From Streptomyces sp. NRRL F-525 (GTDB lineage Bacteria; Actinomycetota; Actinomycetes; Streptomycetales; Streptomycetaceae), in NCBI RefSeq assembly GCF_000716605.1, contig NZ_JNXE01000040.1:30834-94833 (forward strand): a DNA stretch of 64,000 nt, given 5' to 3'. Below, one piece after another: positions 63,728 through 64,000 of this stretch (its first letter is position 1; every line of letters begins with the position of its first letter). The notes below the pieces were generated by a model, which saw only the letters and a program-made list of their open reading frames with translations, made no database searches and was not told the origin of the DNA. The position numbers were made by a program, and so were the translations under genes.

Positions 63728-64000
63728 CGACCCCTCCACCATCACGCCGCGTCTGCACCGCGTCGGACTGCCTGGTCGCAGCGGCCCGCGGTGTCGTGGG
63801 CCCATCATAGGAATGCGGATCGCGCCATGTGATGACCCAGGGGTGCTGAATCGGACCAGGACTCCGGTCCACCGCGGCTTTCGCCCCGATTGGGCAGGGG
63901 TTCGGCTGTTGGCCGTCTGCTTGACGGGGGTTGACCGGGGGTTGGTTCACGCCGTTGAGGCGGCTGGAAATCGCCGGTGGGGGTTGCTTGTGGTGGGGGG

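Overview
The window is a high-GC actinobacterial chromosome segment and is recognisably the replication-origin region of a Streptomyces. Evidence: the order gnd-dnaN-oriC-dnaA-rpmH-rnpA-yidD-yidC-khpB-rsmG-parA-parB, a DnaA with a very long linker domain, many parS sites (GTTTCACGTGAAAC), the developmental pair ssgR/ssgA, GTG starts and strong third-position GC bias. The species cannot be fixed from the sequence alone. I saw no transposon, prophage, CRISPR array, tRNA/rRNA gene or biosynthetic cluster; this is conserved core chromosome.

Layout. 1-4628: the replication-initiation block on the minus strand (gnd fragment, dnaN, dnaA) around a roughly 1.2 kb gene-free oriC with about 17 DnaA boxes, a TAG-repeat element that looks like a DnaA-trio next to a DnaA box, and an array of degenerate GC-rich units repeating every 10-12 bp. 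5027-11001: plus-strand genes for L34, RNase P protein, YidD/YidC membrane insertion, the RNA-binding protein KhpB, 16S rRNA methylation and ParAB segregation. 11183-21739: a GNAT protein, then the minus-strand group trxA, trxB (with a sigma-R promoter), an ECF sigma/anti-sigma pair, and a pseudokinase-MurJ-large exported protein group for cell-wall assembly. 21998-34876: CCA-adding enzyme, an LppU-like protein, an MFS transporter, PadR-ino1 with a perfect operator, a class A penicillin-binding protein, a GT87-like membrane protein, an alanine-racemase-like protein and a Fem-type peptidyltransferase. 35153-40367: rpsF-ssb-rpsR-rplI, a MATE exporter and dnaB. 40453-52836: accessory enzymes and regulators, including serine hydrolases, GNATs, a MarR/MFS pair, a globin-reductase with a long Pro/Ala leader, Nudix, LysR, a cystathionine-type PLP enzyme, PtpA and a cupin. 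53033-63727: a small membrane protein, ssgR-ssgA, a YibE/F protein, thiC behind a TPP riboswitch, an exported serine hydrolase, two unrecognised proteins and a metallophosphoesterase.

Overall logic: origin firing (DnaA, DnaN, DnaB, SSB) and origin segregation (ParA, ParB, parS) lie together with envelope and sporulation genes (MurJ, PBP, Fem, SsgA). Thirteen perfect and four one-mismatch parS sites are spread from 8.7 to 57 kb. Most lie in gaps, often between convergent genes and several inside longer palindromes; two lie inside coding sequence; two degenerate copies lie inside the thiC riboswitch. These double uses of parS and the periodic and TAG repeats in oriC are the most interesting signals here.
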